Position numbers and translations under genes: made by a program
Origin: Bacteroidales bacterium
Lineage (GTDB): Bacteria; Bacteroidota; Bacteroidia; Bacteroidales; WCHB1-69
Direction of reading: 5' to 3'
Length of the DNA: 14,969 bases
Assembly (NCBI GenBank): GCA_031257735.1
Contig: JAIROC010000177.1
Coordinates: forward strand, 1 to 14,969
In this document: positions 1 to 7,494 of the stretch, piece by piece
Layout of the letters: every line of letters begins with the position of its first letter
Position numbering within the stretch: the stretch's first letter is position 1
The notes under the pieces: model-generated
Database searches by the model: none
What the model was told of the DNA's origin: nothing
What the model saw: the letters and a program-made list of their open reading frames with translations, nothing else

Positions 1-506
1 AAGTCTCCACAGTAGGCAATGAATTTTTGAGCGTAATTATTTTTTGTCTTTTCTAAGAAGGACATAAACGGAATTTCATTTGTAAATACCGGTAAATCTA
101 TTCGCAGTGACTGTTTGAGAGCAGCTATCATCAAACGTTGAATACGTTCTGATTTGACGGAAACTCTTTCCGAGTTTTCGCATAATATAGTAGTTATTTC
201 ACTTATACCTGTTTCAACAGCTTTTTCGACGAACCATTCTAATCGTTCACTGTTTTTTGTAGGGGCAACTCCAATATGCAAGTGATAAGGCATACGTGGA
301 TAATCGTCTATTTTGTCGATGATTTTCAAAGTACATGCTTTGATATTGTCATCAATAATTTTGGCAGTGTATATATTTCCTTTTCCGTCTGTCAAACAAA
401 GTTGGTCTCCTGTACGCAAACGTAATGATTTTATACAATGCCGAGACTCCTGTTCATTCAACAGATGAATATCCAATATGGGTTCGGAAGAATAAAATAA
501 ATTCAT
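1..506 (-). CDS. rsmE: 16S rRNA (uracil-1498-N3)-methyltransferase RsmE, C-terminus cut by window edge
   Basis: I translated this from an ATG at 504-506 reading leftwards. The frame stays open for 168 codons to the left edge, so the C-terminal part is outside the window. RsmE methylates N3 of U1498 in 16S rRNA, using S-adenosylmethionine. The visible N-terminus fits the PUA-like RNA-binding domain of the family: the start MNLFYSS, then HCIKSLRLRTGDQLCLTDGKG around residues 23-43. It continues into the start of the SPOUT domain with APTKNSERLEWFVEKAVETGI (about 80-100), a C-E-N-S-E-R-V-S segment, and a K-x-E-R-I-Q-R block ending in AALKQSLRIDLP. The knotted SAM-binding C-terminus is not visible. 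It starts 24 bases after the stop of the lipoprotein gene and is probably the last visible gene of a uvrA-lipoprotein-rsmE transcript. The family call is strong; intactness cannot be judged. Confidence 0.9.
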   Translation of the reverse strand, partial: MNLFYSSEPILDIHLLNEQESRHCIKSLRLRTGDQLCLTDGKGNIYTAKIIDDNIKACTLKIIDKIDDYPRMPYHLHIGVAPTKNSERLEWFVEKAVETGISEITTILCENSERVSVKSERIQRLMIAALKQSLRIDLPVFTNEIPFMSFLEKTKNNYAQKFIAYCGD

Positions 507-530
507 AATCAATATAACACTCCTATAAAA

Positions 531-1550
531 TTAATCATTGTCTTCTTGCAGGACATTAGATTCCTCATCTTGAAATTCATATTCTATTTCAAAATATTTA
601 AACGCCTTTTGCAGACATTCCGTAGAAGAAGAATAAGGAATAAAGAAAGGTTTTTCGCCTTTCTTTATGGCAAGGAAGCCCATATTATGCTTGTTCAGGA
701 AAGATGATATATCAATAATATCCATTTTTTCTCCTCGATAATCGTATATAACAGCTTTGTCGAAATGCGAAGTAATCGTTTCAAATAAGATACCTCTATG
801 TTCAACAACTTCCTGTATATCTATCGCATTCCACAACCATTGTTCATCCAGAATATTTCCTGTAATTGCCGTATCTGCAAATTGAATAATGGCACGATAA
901 TCCATATTAAAAGAAGGAGGTATTTCGTATGTTATTCTTCCTGTGCTTTCGATATAATAGATGTCTTCCTTTTTCTCGATAACGCTTTCGTTCTCTGCCA
1001 TTACAGTATCAATCAAAGAGTATAATTTTTCATATTCTTTCGTAACGATAATTTTGTAATCATCTTCTACATTAGCATACCATTGTTCGCTTTCGATAAA
1101 ATTAACTTTCTCTACCCCCGAATTACAGGCAACAGGAATAGCTTGTATAATAGAAGGAATAGTCAGGGTAGTTACTGTTGCAAGAAATTTGAGAGTGGGT
1201 TCTCCTTTATTGGAAATGATCCAAATATCAAAATCCGAAGACATAGGCGTTAATTTACATTCTACGCCCCACTCTTCGGGTAACGGAATAGAAATATTCA
1301 TTTTAACCCCCTGATGATTTTTCAAATTCCGAAATAACTGATTTACCAATTCATTGGACAATATTTGTATACTGTCTTTTGGCAAATCAGAACATGTAAC
1401 CTTATAAGGAAGTTTTTCTTCCTTCAATTCAAAACTTTCTATTGTAGCTGTTTCCTTTTTACTGTTGCATGAACAGAAAAAGACAGTCATACATACTATT
1501 ATCCATGCTGTTTCCTTTACCATATATGTATTCATTATTTTCTCAAACAT
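531..1550 (-). CDS. Hypothetical lipoprotein, 339 residues
   Basis: I do not recognise the family. The N-terminus looks like a lipoprotein signal: a short charged start, a hydrophobic stretch AWIIVCMTVFFCSC (residues 15-28), then Asn-Ser-Lys-Lys. The most likely lipidated residue is Cys28, preceded by Ser27. The -3 residue is Phe rather than the usual Leu, so the lipobox is imperfect. Starting at Met6 (1535) or Met10 (1523) would give a more typical signal length, and Met10 may be the true start. The mature part is mixed alpha/beta, acidic near the C-terminus (ends QDEESNVLQEDND) and has no further membrane segment, which suggests a globular periplasm-facing or surface protein. It lies 12 bases after uvrA and 24 before rsmE, so it is cotranscribed with two nucleic-acid maintenance genes. 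That context does not reveal its job. A conserved Bacteroidetes DUF lipoprotein is possible. Confidence 0.75.
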   Translation of the reverse strand: MFEKIMNTYMVKETAWIIVCMTVFFCSCNSKKETATIESFELKEEKLPYKVTCSDLPKDSIQILSNELVNQLFRNLKNHQGVKMNISIPLPEEWGVECKLTPMSSDFDIWIISNKGEPTLKFLATVTTLTIPSIIQAIPVACNSGVEKVNFIESEQWYANVEDDYKIIVTKEYEKLYSLIDTVMAENESVIEKKEDIYYIESTGRITYEIPPSFNMDYRAIIQFADTAITGNILDEQWLWNAIDIQEVVEHRGILFETITSHFDKAVIYDYRGEKMDIIDISSFLNKHNMGFLAIKKGEKPFFIPYSSSTECLQKAFKYFEIEYEFQDEESNVLQEDND

Positions 1551-1562
1551 TATAATTTTATT

Positions 1563-4370
1563 TCAAGACTGCATTGCCTCTAACTTCTTTTTTAAAAACT
1601 TCCCTGTAATGGAATTAGGACACTTCATGACATCTTCAACAGTTCCCGCTATAACAATCTCACCACCTTTATCACCTCCTCCGGGACCAAGATCAATGAT
1701 CCAGTCAGCGCATTTTATCAGTTCTAGATTATGTTCTATAACGATGACGGTATGACCATATTCTACAAGGATCTCAAAGATATTATACAGTTTGTGTATA
1801 TCATAATAATGCAAGCCTGTAGTAGGTTCGTCAAAAATGAATATTGTGTTTTTTGTTTCTGAAGATTTTCCAAGAAAAAAAGCCAGTTTAATTCTTTGCG
1901 CTTCCCCGCCAGACAGAGAAGAGGATGATTGTCCAAGGGTTAAATATCCTAATCCTACATCCTGTAAGGGTTTTAAAGTAGTTACAATATGTTTTGAAAA
2001 ACGATCATTGGGAAGAGAAGAGAAAAAACCAACAACTTCATCAATAGATAAATTAAGAATATCACTAATGCTTTTGTCTTTGATTTTCACTTCAAGTATT
2101 TCCTCTTTGTAACGTATTCCATTACATTCATCGCAAACAACTTCGACATCGGACATAAATTGCATAGCGATTTTTATTTTACCATCGCCTTGACATGTTT
2201 CACAACGTCCTCCTTCGGTATTTAAGGAGAAAAATCCTGCTTTATAGCCTCTTGCTTTTGCCAAAGGCTGTTCTGCGTATAGCTGCCGAATGTAATCGAA
2301 AGCGCCCATGTATGTAGCAGGGTTTGAACGGGAAGATCGTCCTATAGGATTTTGGTCTACCAATTCCACATTGTCTACCCACTTAATATCTCCCGATAAT
2401 TTCGATAATTCATTTTTTACCAACAGTGAGCCTCCTATTCTGAATTTTAATTCAGGATATAATACTCCCTTTATCAAAGATGTTTTCCCGCTTCCAGAAA
2501 CGCCTGTAATCACAGAGAAAACCCCTAATGGTATCTTGACATTTATCTTTTTCAGATTATTCAAGTCTGCATTTTCGAGCAAAATAAAACGTTTTGCTTT
2601 CCGTCGTTTCTTGGAAAAATCTATTTTCTTTGTACCGTTGATATATTGAGCGGTAATACTTTTTTCCGATTTTTTCAGTTGTCTAAATTTTCCTTTAAAC
2701 ACAATTTCACCACCATGTTTTCCTGCGTAAGGACCCATATCTATAATGTAATCGGCTGCCCGTATAATATCTTCATCGTGTTCTACAACCAAAACAGTAT
2801 TGCCAATATCCCGCAAATACTTTAATAAAGAAATCAACAAATGCGTATCAACGCTATGTAATCCAACACTCGGTTCATCCAAAATATATAGCGAACCCAC
2901 TAAATTACTTCCTAATGATGTCGCTAAATTTACTCGTTGATACTCTCCTCCTGACAATGTAGAAGCAGAACGGTTTAAAGTAAGATAAGATAAACCCAAA
3001 TCACATAAAAACTGTATTCGCGTATTTATTTCCTGCAATAAGAATGATGAAATCTTTATTTCCGCTTTTGTTTTGAACTTTAGCGTCTTGAAAAACAATA
3101 ACGCTTCTCCTAATGGAAGAGTTACTACCTCTCTTATTGTTTTGTTACCAATTTTCACATAACTGGCATCCTTTGCCAAACGAGAACCTTTACATTCAGG
3201 ACATACTGTTCTTCCTTTATATCTTGAAAGAATGGATCGATATTGAATTTTATACGAATTTTCTTCCAACCATTGAACAGATTTGTTTATGCCTCTAAAA
3301 TGTTTATTTCCTGACCACAGCAAATTATATTCCTTTTGAGACAAATCCTGAATCGCCTTATAAATTGGGAAGTCAAACTTATAGGCGTTTTTTAATAATT
3401 CATGTTTATATTCGCTCAATTTATCGCTTTTCCAAAGGACAACAGCGTCATCATAAACAGAAAGCGACTTGTCGGGAATCATCAAGTCAGGATTTACGCC
3501 TGTTATTTCTCCCAACCCATTACAAATAGAACATGCTCCATAGGAATTGGTAAATGAAAACATATTGATATTCGGTACACGAAATACCATACCGTCTTTT
3601 TCAAACTTATTGGAAAAGTTGTGTTTACTTACATCTCCATTCCGATTGAAAATAACGATAGTACATTGACCGTCTCCTTCGAAATAAGCGGTTTCAATAG
3701 AATCAACCAATCTGTTTTTATTTTCTTCTTCATTTTTCAATGTACATCTGTCTATGAGCAGATAGAGTTTTTCCTTTTCCGAAAATTCTTGCTGTAGACA
3801 ATCCGAAATAGCGATTATTTTATTCTCACGGTATAATCTGCTAAATCCTTGCTGAAGGAACAGTTGCAATCGTTGTTGAATACTTTTTTCCTTTGTACCG
3901 GTAAACGGCGCTAATATCATGATTTTAGATTCTTCGTCAAGATTAAAAATAAAATCAAATACATTATTTACACTGTCGCGTTTTACTTCCTTACCTGATA
4001 CAGGAGAATATGTTCGTCCCAATTGAGTATACAACATCTTTATATGTTCATAAATTTCGGTAACAGTTCCTACGGTAGACCGTGAATTATGAGAACCTAC
4101 TTTCTGTTCTATTGCAATGGCTGGTGGAATACCATGAACCATTTCGATAGAAGGGTTTCGAATTTTCCCTAAAAACTGTCTGGCGTAAGCGCTTATACTT
4201 TCTGTGTAACGACGTTGTCCTTCTGCATAGATTGTATCAAATACCAATGAAGATTTTCCACTTCCCGATAGCCCCGTAACCACTACTAATTGATTACGGG
4301 GTATTTCAACATTAATGTTTTTTAAATTATTAACCTGTATGCCTCTGAGTATTATTATATTCTTATTCAT
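1563..4370 (-). CDS. uvrA: Excinuclease ABC subunit A (UvrA), paralogue with degenerate first zinc module
   Basis: UvrA is the damage-recognition ATPase of nucleotide excision repair; it loads UvrB on lesions. The protein has 935 residues, close to the usual 940. Visible in order: Walker A GLSGSGKS (33-40), the RRYTESISAYARQFLG block (53-68), SRSTVGTVTEIYEHI (96-110), CxxC at 280/283, CPEC at 390-393, ABC signature LSGGEYQ (472-478) with ILDEP (496-500), second Walker A GVSGSGKT (623-630), NPIGRSSRSNPATYMG (674-689), a complete zinc module with Cys723/726 and Cys746/749, second signature LSGGEAQ (819-825) with FDEP (846-849). Both ATPase sites look intact. The first zinc module keeps only its second cysteine pair (280/283); where E. 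coli has CPICG there is an EKDGMVF-like segment (257-263). Also YSPVSGKEVK (121-130) has no cysteine. I believe this form is common in Bacteroidetes that carry two UvrAs, so a second copy may exist elsewhere. It is the first gene of a three-gene unit. Confidence 0.95.
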   Translation of the reverse strand: MNKNIIILRGIQVNNLKNINVEIPRNQLVVVTGLSGSGKSSLVFDTIYAEGQRRYTESISAYARQFLGKIRNPSIEMVHGIPPAIAIEQKVGSHNSRSTVGTVTEIYEHIKMLYTQLGRTYSPVSGKEVKRDSVNNVFDFIFNLDEESKIMILAPFTGTKEKSIQQRLQLFLQQGFSRLYRENKIIAISDCLQQEFSEKEKLYLLIDRCTLKNEEENKNRLVDSIETAYFEGDGQCTIVIFNRNGDVSKHNFSNKFEKDGMVFRVPNINMFSFTNSYGACSICNGLGEITGVNPDLMIPDKSLSVYDDAVVLWKSDKLSEYKHELLKNAYKFDFPIYKAIQDLSQKEYNLLWSGNKHFRGINKSVQWLEENSYKIQYRSILSRYKGRTVCPECKGSRLAKDASYVKIGNKTIREVVTLPLGEALLFFKTLKFKTKAEIKISSFLLQEINTRIQFLCDLGLSYLTLNRSASTLSGGEYQRVNLATSLGSNLVGSLYILDEPSVGLHSVDTHLLISLLKYLRDIGNTVLVVEHDEDIIRAADYIIDMGPYAGKHGGEIVFKGKFRQLKKSEKSITAQYINGTKKIDFSKKRRKAKRFILLENADLNNLKKINVKIPLGVFSVITGVSGSGKTSLIKGVLYPELKFRIGGSLLVKNELSKLSGDIKWVDNVELVDQNPIGRSSRSNPATYMGAFDYIRQLYAEQPLAKARGYKAGFFSLNTEGGRCETCQGDGKIKIAMQFMSDVEVVCDECNGIRYKEEILEVKIKDKSISDILNLSIDEVVGFFSSLPNDRFSKHIVTTLKPLQDVGLGYLTLGQSSSSLSGGEAQRIKLAFFLGKSSETKNTIFIFDEPTTGLHYYDIHKLYNIFEILVEYGHTVIVIEHNLELIKCADWIIDLGPGGGDKGGEIVIAGTVEDVMKCPNSITGKFLKKKLEAMQS

Positions 4371-4540
4371 CCAAGTTCCCCTTTAGTTGTTATTAAATAA
4401 AAAATAGCTTTGTGTCCGCAATATAGTGCCATGGAATAGATATTGTCCGTAAAATTAAATCCGTCTTGCCATTTTCTCTTCCATTCGAGAAAATACATAA
4501 CAAATCTCAATTGATTTAATTCGGATTTTTCTGATGACTT
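4371..4540. other. Intergenic gap upstream of uvrA
   Basis: These 170 bases separate the nitroreductase stop from the uvrA start, both on the minus strand. They hold one clear small hairpin (listed separately). I looked for a TAnnTTTG box on the minus strand and found only near matches, such as TATTTTTT at a wrong distance from any TTG, so the uvrA promoter is not identified. Confidence 0.5.
4471..4494 (-). terminator. Hairpin downstream of the nitroreductase gene, possible terminator
   Basis: ATTTTCTC (4471-4478) and GAGAAAAT (4487-4494) form a perfect 8-bp stem with an 8-base loop, about 45-70 bases past the nitroreductase stop. No run of U follows in the minus direction, so it is a weak intrinsic terminator at best. 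It could equally be an operator or leader structure of uvrA. Confidence 0.3.
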
Positions 4541-5203
4541 CTAATCTCTATATCCAACAGGTTGAGCCAATAAAACTTTATCGTTAACCAAGCCCAATAC
4601 TTTTGCTAACATTTCTTTATTGATCCCTCCTAAAACCACTGTTGACAAATGTTCCGATGCACAATACAAATAAACATTTTGACTGACAAAACCACAATCT
4701 ACAGCAGCATAAAAGTCTCTGGTGGAAGCATCAAATTTTTCCAATTTTTTACTGTTTGCAACATAAACAAGCACTACAGGCGCTTGAAGTGCAAATTCTG
4801 CTCTTGCCAGGGCTTCTTTGCGATAATCTCCCGGTTTTATCAATCTGGTTCTGTGTCCTTCGGAGACATATAAATAGATACCATGAGGGGTTAGCATATA
4901 GACGTCAATTTCTCTGGCATCTCTGGCGGAAGGCGCTGTTCTTTTGCCTTCTGCTTCTCGATTGATACCATTTGCCGCCCACAGTAAGCCCGATAAAAGA
5001 CGGGGTTCTAATTCCCGCTCTGAAAATTGACGGGTAGTTTGTCTTTCATTTAACACTTCCATAAATGGACGTCCGCCTCCTCTTTCTACGGGTTCCAAAT
5101 GCATTTCTGGTCCCCTTTCTATCCTTGTAGCAGGAGCTTGAGAAAATAAACTGATAGATAAAAACGCCAATAAGGCTCCGAATGTGAATACTTTTACTTT
5201 CAT
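4541..5203 (-). CDS. Exported nitroreductase-family protein (SagB/ThcOx-like)
   Basis: The 220-residue protein starts with a Sec-type signal peptide: MKVKVFTFGALLAFLSISLFSQA, with likely cleavage after about residue 23. The mature part has the FMN-dependent nitroreductase fold. The FMN phosphate-binding motif appears as NERQTTRQF (52-60), followed by LLSGLLWAANGINR (69-82), a K-R-T-A-P-S-A segment (88-93), VDCGFVSQNVYLYCASEHLSTVVLGG (168-193, the FMN-side helix and glycine loop) and the ending LLAQPVGYRD. In the SagB/ThcOx branch such proteins oxidise or reduce small molecules or peptide azolines. No substrate can be named here. It sits alone between mutA and uvrA, and no peptide-modification genes lie nearby. 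Export of a flavoprotein is notable because most nitroreductases are cytosolic. The family call is firm; the substrate is unknown. Confidence 0.87.
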   Translation of the reverse strand: MKVKVFTFGALLAFLSISLFSQAPATRIERGPEMHLEPVERGGGRPFMEVLNERQTTRQFSERELEPRLLSGLLWAANGINREAEGKRTAPSARDAREIDVYMLTPHGIYLYVSEGHRTRLIKPGDYRKEALARAEFALQAPVVLVYVANSKKLEKFDASTRDFYAAVDCGFVSQNVYLYCASEHLSTVVLGGINKEMLAKVLGLVNDKVLLAQPVGYRD

Positions 5204-5251
5204 TACTTTTTTCTTTATGAATTAATACAATTGTTTAAATTTATATGTGTG

Positions 5252-5280
5252 CAAAAGTACATTTTTTTTTTAGAAACAAA
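5252..5280 (-). promoter_or_regulatory. Predicted Bacteroidetes-type promoter of the nitroreductase gene
   Basis: On the minus strand TACTTTTG (5259 to 5252) matches the -7 consensus TAnnTTTG. TTTG (5280 to 5277) lies 17 bases upstream, slightly short of the usual 19-21. The -7 box is about 50 bases before the start codon. There is no experimental support. Confidence 0.5.
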
Positions 5281-5288
5281 GTCGTTTT

Positions 5289-5320
5289 TGCCTCAAAAAT
5301 CAAACCTTCTTTTTGAGGCA
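5289..5320. repeat. 11-bp inverted repeat beside the nitroreductase promoter
   Basis: TGCCTCAAAAA (5289-5299) and TTTTTGAGGCA (5310-5320) are perfectly complementary with a 10-base loop. The element ends 8 bases upstream of the predicted -33 box of the nitroreductase gene and 111 bases past the mutA stop. No U-tract follows the stem in the minus direction, so an operator for a dimeric regulator is as likely as a mutA terminator. Confidence 0.55.
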
Positions 5321-5339
5321 TTGACAATAAAGTGATTAA

Positions 5340-5407
5340 CCTTGATAAATTATTGACTTTTTTTGTAGAAGAATAAGAATCTTTATATTTATCATTCTTT
5401 ATCAAGG
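5340..5407. repeat. 10-bp inverted repeat with a long spacer, downstream of mutA
   Basis: CCTTGATAAA (5340-5349) and TTTATCAAGG (5398-5407) are exact reverse complements separated by 48 AT-rich bases, beginning 24 bases after the mutA stop. The spacer is too long for a normal terminator loop. This could be a paired protein-binding site or chance in AT-rich DNA. Confidence 0.35.
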
Positions 5408-5430
5408 GCAAATCAGTAACGCTTTTCGTG

Positions 5431-7305
5431 CTATTTTGGAGTAATGCCTAAGAGAACATTATAACGCTTTAAAGTTTCTAACAGGTTTAGTTTTACGTGT
5501 ATAAAATCATCTACTCCTGCCTGTTTGAGGGTGTCGATAATTTCAACAGGATTTCCCGCTACAATACAGAGAATATTTTTTGATTGTTGTTTTAATCCTT
5601 TTGCGATAACAGGCGCTATTGTTGCATATTCTTCATCCGAGCTGCAGATCGCGACAATGTCTGCTTTTGCCGAGACAGCAGCGACAATCCCTTCCTGTTC
5701 CGAGGCAAAAGGCTGACCATCCATAATTTCATATCCAGCACATCCAAAGAAATTGGTGATAAATCCAGCCCTTGCCTGACGCATGGCTACATTTCCTGTT
5801 TTCAATAAAAATACTTTCGGTCGTCCTCCATTTGCTTTTGCCCATTTTTCGGTATTTAACCGTAGTTGTTCAAAAGGCATTGCGCCTCGATAGGGAGAAA
5901 TACCCGCATATTCCTTTTTCTCCAAATCAATGTTTACTTTTTCCAACATCATTTCAGTAATATTTGGATATTGATTAGCGCCTACAAATACTGTTTTGCG
6001 TGTTGCAATGTCCAAATCTCTTTTTTGACAGGAGGCTGCAATGGCTTCTTTAATTTTTCCATTTAAAGCTGCATGTATCATTCCGCCCTGTTTTTCTACT
6101 TCGACAAAAAGTGTCCACGCCTGTTCAGCAATAGAATTTGTTAAGTTTTCGACATAATAAGAACCCGCAGCAGGATCAATAATTTTGCCAAAATAGGCTT
6201 CTTCCTTTAATAATACTTGCGTATTACGCGCAATTCGGCGGGAAAATTCATCTGCTTCTTTATATGCGGTATCGAAAGCTTCCAAATCTATTTCATTAGC
6301 TCCACCGATAGCGGCTGACATCCCTTCGGTTGTAATTCTCAACATATTCACGTATGGATCGTAAATAGTCTTATTCCATAATGATGACTTGGAAGAGATA
6401 TTCATCTTTACCTTATTTTTATCGTGAGGATTATACTGGTTTGCGATGGTTGACCATAATAATCGCGCTGCTCTCAGTTTGGCGATTTCCATGAAGTAAT
6501 TGGAACTGATTGACAGTTCAAAATTTATTTTAGACAGAAATTCATCTATTGCAATACCATTATCCGTTGCAAAAGACAGATATTCATTAGCGGTCGCTAA
6601 TGAATATGATAATTCTTGGCGTATTGTTGCTCCGCAATTATGCAGAAGCCAACCATTGACCGTTATATACTGAAAATGCGGACAAACATCGCCAATAATC
6701 TTTTGCAACTGTATGATTTCTTCGAAATCTTCCTTTTGTGTTTTCCAAAATTTATTATGCAACAACAGATAACTGACAGGATCAAATGAAAATGATCCAC
6801 GTATATTTTGTTTGTCGAAGGAGGTAGTATGTATAAAGGAAACAAAGAGTTTTGCCAACGATATATATGATACCGCATGATAAAACCGTACAGAAACTTT
6901 TGACAAATCAATATCCTTCAACAGTAGAGACAAACTTTCCCTATCTGATATTTCAGATACGTCAAAAGCAATTGCATTTGCTCCTTTGTTCAGGCTGTCT
7001 ATTGCTATTTTGTTTGCTTTTGGGGGATTTTTCTCGGTAATATTCTGAACAATATTCCAGTCATTATCTATTGTTTTATCTCCTCTTACAAAAGGATATT
7101 TTCCAACAACTGCTTCTGTCAAATATTCTAAATCACTAATATCTTCTACTCGATAATAGGGATTTACCACAAAATTTTCATCTGTTTTCCATTTCAATTT
7201 TTTGTTGTAGTCCGCTCCTTTTAAATCTTTATTGATTACTTCTTCCCATTGGGTAGTAGTTACCTGCGGAAATTCTGAAAATAATTTTTCTTCTTCGTTA
7301 CCCAT
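5431..7305 (-). CDS. mutA: Methylmalonyl-CoA mutase small (beta) subunit MutA
   Basis: The 624-residue protein matches the non-catalytic small subunit of the heterodimeric B12-dependent mutase that interconverts succinyl-CoA and methylmalonyl-CoA in propionate formation. Length is typical for MutA. Visible are the start FSEFPQVTTTQWEEVINKDLKGADY (about 9-33), a TIM-barrel-like region including MLRITTEGMSAAIGGANEID (321-340) and IDPAAGSYYVENLT (376-389), SPYRGAMPFEQLR (480-492), and a C-terminal Rossmann-like domain (about 495-624). That domain has GNVAMRQARAGF (504-515) where the catalytic large subunit carries the cobalamin-binding DxHxxG, which is the expected MutA state. Start MGNEEEKLF fits the family. 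MutB is normally the next gene, but here the next gene is a nitroreductase 227 bases on, so the catalytic subunit must be encoded elsewhere or be missing. Confidence 0.93.
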   Translation of the reverse strand: MGNEEEKLFSEFPQVTTTQWEEVINKDLKGADYNKKLKWKTDENFVVNPYYRVEDISDLEYLTEAVVGKYPFVRGDKTIDNDWNIVQNITEKNPPKANKIAIDSLNKGANAIAFDVSEISDRESLSLLLKDIDLSKVSVRFYHAVSYISLAKLFVSFIHTTSFDKQNIRGSFSFDPVSYLLLHNKFWKTQKEDFEEIIQLQKIIGDVCPHFQYITVNGWLLHNCGATIRQELSYSLATANEYLSFATDNGIAIDEFLSKINFELSISSNYFMEIAKLRAARLLWSTIANQYNPHDKNKVKMNISSKSSLWNKTIYDPYVNMLRITTEGMSAAIGGANEIDLEAFDTAYKEADEFSRRIARNTQVLLKEEAYFGKIIDPAAGSYYVENLTNSIAEQAWTLFVEVEKQGGMIHAALNGKIKEAIAASCQKRDLDIATRKTVFVGANQYPNITEMMLEKVNIDLEKKEYAGISPYRGAMPFEQLRLNTEKWAKANGGRPKVFLLKTGNVAMRQARAGFITNFFGCAGYEIMDGQPFASEQEGIVAAVSAKADIVAICSSDEEYATIAPVIAKGLKQQSKNILCIVAGNPVEIIDTLKQAGVDDFIHVKLNLLETLKRYNVLLGITPK

Positions 7306-7368
7306 AACAATGATTATAAATAATAAAATTTTTTTTTCGTTACTTTACAGTAAAAATATAACAGGCTG

Positions 7369-7376
7369 CAAAGGTA
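7369..7376 (-). promoter_or_regulatory. Possible -7 box for mutA
   Basis: TACCTTTG on the minus strand matches TAnnTTTG and lies 64 bases upstream of the mutA start in the region shared with rarA. No TTG occurs at the expected upstream distance, so confidence is limited. Confidence 0.4.
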
Positions 7377-7446
7377 GAAAAAAAACAGCTACGTTCTCTT
7401 ATTAATCGTCAAAATATTATTTAGCGTTGCGAAGAAAAAAAGAGCC

Positions 7447-7473
7447 TTTGCTTGGAGAAAAAGACTATTTTTG
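7447..7473 (+). promoter_or_regulatory. Possible promoter for rarA
   Basis: TATTTTTG (7466-7473) matches TAnnTTTG. A TTTG at 7447-7450 precedes it by 15 bases, shorter than usual. The start codon at 7495 would leave a leader of roughly 10-15 bases. The divergent gap 7306-7494 shows nothing else definite. Confidence 0.4.
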
Positions 7474-7494
7474 TAAAACTAAACATCACAACAA

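Noticed and set aside
6663..6911. Minus-strand ORF inside mutA
   Set aside because: It is in another frame of the strongly supported mutA coding sequence and shows no independent signal.
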